A stretch of DNA of 5,955 nucleotides from a bacterium (lineage in GTDB: Bacteria > UBA9089 > CG2-30-40-21): assembly GCA_030018795.1 (NCBI GenBank), contig JASEHA010000155.1:1-5955 (forward strand), given 5' to 3'. Position 1 is the first letter of the stretch. The number at the start of each line of letters is the position of its first letter. Position numbers and translations under genes: made by a program. This document shows, piece by piece, positions 4,994 to 5,955 of the stretch. A model generated the notes under the pieces. That model searched no databases, was not told the origin of the DNA, and saw nothing but the letters and a program-made list of their open reading frames with translations.

Positions 4994-5668
4994 ATGGAAA
5001 AAATTCTAATGTCAATCTATGACAGCCTATACAAGGCATTTGGTCCCCGGCATTGGTGGCCTGGCGAGACACCCTTTGAGGTAGCTATCGGAGCAATTCT
5101 TACCCAAAACACAGCCTGGACAAATGTAGAAAAGGCGATTAATAGATTAAAGGAACACAACCTGCTTACTGCTGAACATATCAGGGATATTGACCCAAAC
5201 CTGCTTGGTGAAATGATCCGTTCGTCAGGGTATTACAATCAAAAGGCTAAAAAACTGAAGGCATTCATTGAGTTTCTGTTCTCAAGGTATGAAGGCAGTA
5301 TGGAGAAGATGGCTCAGACAGAGATGTGGTCATTGAGGCATGAACTCCTGCAAATAAATGGTATTGGCATGGAAACCGCTGATTCCATTATCCTGTATGC
5401 CTGCTATAAACCTATCTTTGTTGTGGATGCCTATACCCGTCGAGTCCTTAGCCGTCATAACCTTATTAAAGAGGATGATACCTCTTATACCCATATTCAA
5501 AAACTATTTATGAATAACCTGCCACCTGATCTGGCCATCTACAATGAATATCATGCCCTGATTGTCCAGCTGGGTAAGGAGCTGTGCAGCAAAAGAAATC
5601 CAGACTGTAATCACTGCCCACTCCAAGCAGAAGTCTCAAATTTTGCCTTGACTTTCTCTATTGAATAA
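4994..5668 (+). CDS. Endonuclease III superfamily DNA glycosylase, MagIII-like
   Basis: This 224-residue HhH-GPD protein would remove damaged bases by cutting the N-glycosidic bond in base-excision repair. HWWPGETPFEVAIGAILTQNT (20-40) is typical of the MagIII-like branch, whose Helicobacter member acts on 3-methyladenine. The helix-hairpin-helix reads INGIGMETADS (121-131). Glu127 stands where endonuclease III has its catalytic Lys, so a monofunctional glycosylase without lyase activity is inferred. The catalytic-type Asp is D145 in VVDAYTRRV. The C-terminus has Cys198-x6-Cys205-x2-Cys208, but position 214, where the fourth Fe-S ligand is expected, is Val. The start is chosen by family-like length before SIYDSL. 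AGGA at 4977-4980 is a distant SD, and ATG 5009 is an alternative. An open frame extends upstream into the MITE but looks non-coding. The substrate is unproven. Confidence 0.85.
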   Translation: MEKILMSIYDSLYKAFGPRHWWPGETPFEVAIGAILTQNTAWTNVEKAINRLKEHNLLTAEHIRDIDPNLLGEMIRSSGYYNQKAKKLKAFIEFLFSRYEGSMEKMAQTEMWSLRHELLQINGIGMETADSIILYACYKPIFVVDAYTRRVLSRHNLIKEDDTSYTHIQKLFMNNLPPDLAIYNEYHALIVQLGKELCSKRNPDCNHCPLQAEVSNFALTFSIE

Positions 5669-5676
5669 TGTATAAT
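5648..5676 (+). promoter_or_regulatory. Near-consensus sigma-70 type promoter for ribE
   Basis: TTGACT (5648-5653, 5 of 6 to consensus), a spacer of exactly 17 bp, then TATAAT (5671-5676, 6 of 6). It overlaps the last seven codons of the glycosylase gene. Transcription would be expected to start at about 5682-5684, only 3-5 nt before the riboflavin synthase ATG at 5687, giving a nearly leaderless message. That gene also lacks a visible SD, which is consistent. Predicted from sequence only. Confidence 0.55.
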
Positions 5677-5686
5677 AAGCTTTAAT

Positions 5687-5955
5687 ATGTTTACTGGAAT
5701 TATTGAAGAGATTGGAATAATAAGACAAAAATTATCATACTCTATGGTAATTGATGCAGGAATAATCGTTTCTGACTTGAGATGCGGGGATAGCGTTGCT
5801 GTTAATGGAACATGTCTTACCGCAACCAGGGTAGATAAAGATTCCTTTTCTGCAGATGTATCCCCTGAAACCTTGCGATTAACCAACCTCCAAAATCTGA
5901 CATCTGGCGATAAGGTCAATCTGGAAAGGGCTCTTAAATTAGAAAGCCGTCTGGG
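5687..5955 (+). CDS. ribE: Riboflavin synthase, alpha subunit (5' part, cut by window end)
   Basis: Eighty-nine complete codons are present before the window ends. The enzyme dismutates two molecules of 6,7-dimethyl-8-ribityllumazine to riboflavin plus a pyrimidinedione, the last step of riboflavin synthesis. The hallmark N-terminus MFTGIIEEIG fixes the start at 5687. The first lumazine-binding barrel shows CGDSVAVNGTCLTA (33-46), SPETLRLTNL (59-68) and GDKVNLERALKL (74-85), all in family order, ending ESRLG at the edge. No Shine-Dalgarno sequence is visible in the 18 bp after the glycosylase stop; a strong promoter sits there instead. The symbol ribE follows common bacterial usage (ribC in E. 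coli). No FMN riboswitch fits in the short leader. Confidence 0.95.
   Translation, partial: MFTGIIEEIGIIRQKLSYSMVIDAGIIVSDLRCGDSVAVNGTCLTATRVDKDSFSADVSPETLRLTNLQNLTSGDKVNLERALKLESRL

Noticed and set aside
5669..5686. FMN riboswitch ahead of ribE
   Set aside because: Only 18 bp separate the genes and none of the conserved FMN-aptamer sequence is present.
5611..5919. Minus-strand ORF opposite the glycosylase end and ribE
   Set aside because: It is antisense to the clear riboflavin synthase N-terminus and has no family features.

Overview
The window is a densely packed, single-direction (+ strand) stretch of a diderm (outer-membrane-bearing) bacterial chromosome with moderate-to-low GC. The diderm inference rests on a complete mlaE-mlaF-mlaD set, a lipid-transport module of the cell envelope. 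Coding style (ATG/GTG starts, good Shine-Dalgarno sites) is ordinary bacterial. I cannot name the lineage. The abundance of short non-coding repeats in the gaps would suit an uncultivated or candidate-phylum genome, but that is only an impression.

Layout: bases 1-59 probably hold the last codons of an upstream gene. Then come rplI (ribosomal protein L9, 76-525), dnaB (replicative helicase, 597-1928), mlaE (permease, GTG start, 1948-2718), mlaF (ATPase, 2885-3631), mlaD (MCE-domain substrate-binding protein, 3822-4763), a MagIII-like/endonuclease III superfamily DNA glycosylase (4994-5668) and the 5' part of the riboflavin synthase gene (5687 to the window end). The tight dnaB-mlaE and glycosylase-ribE spacings (19 and 18 bp) suggest co-transcription. 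MlaE and MlaF would form the inner-membrane ABC core, with MlaD as the periplasmic MCE ring. L9 and DnaB are housekeeping genes often adjacent in bacteria.

The four wider gaps are not empty: each is largely filled by repeats. Two families dominate. (1) Degenerate 7-bp tandem repeats (AGAAGNC / AGAATTC) occur as a near-perfect 38-bp palindrome before dnaB, a long inverted array between mlaE and mlaF, and a one-armed array after mlaD. (2) Two MITE-like elements (about 155 and 133 bp) with 31-bp imperfect terminal inverted repeats and strong internal hairpins flank mlaD in opposite orientation. After mlaD a heptad array, a MITE and a third small hairpin repeat abut with no spacer.

I see no previously undescribed multi-gene system. 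The points most worth a second look are the repeat architecture (especially the MITE pair whose ends are inverted while the cores keep the same orientation), a near-consensus sigma-70 promoter that would give ribE an almost leaderless mRNA, an A10 run in mlaD where any slippage truncates the protein just after the MCE domain, and a glycosylase with only three of the four usual Fe-S cysteines.
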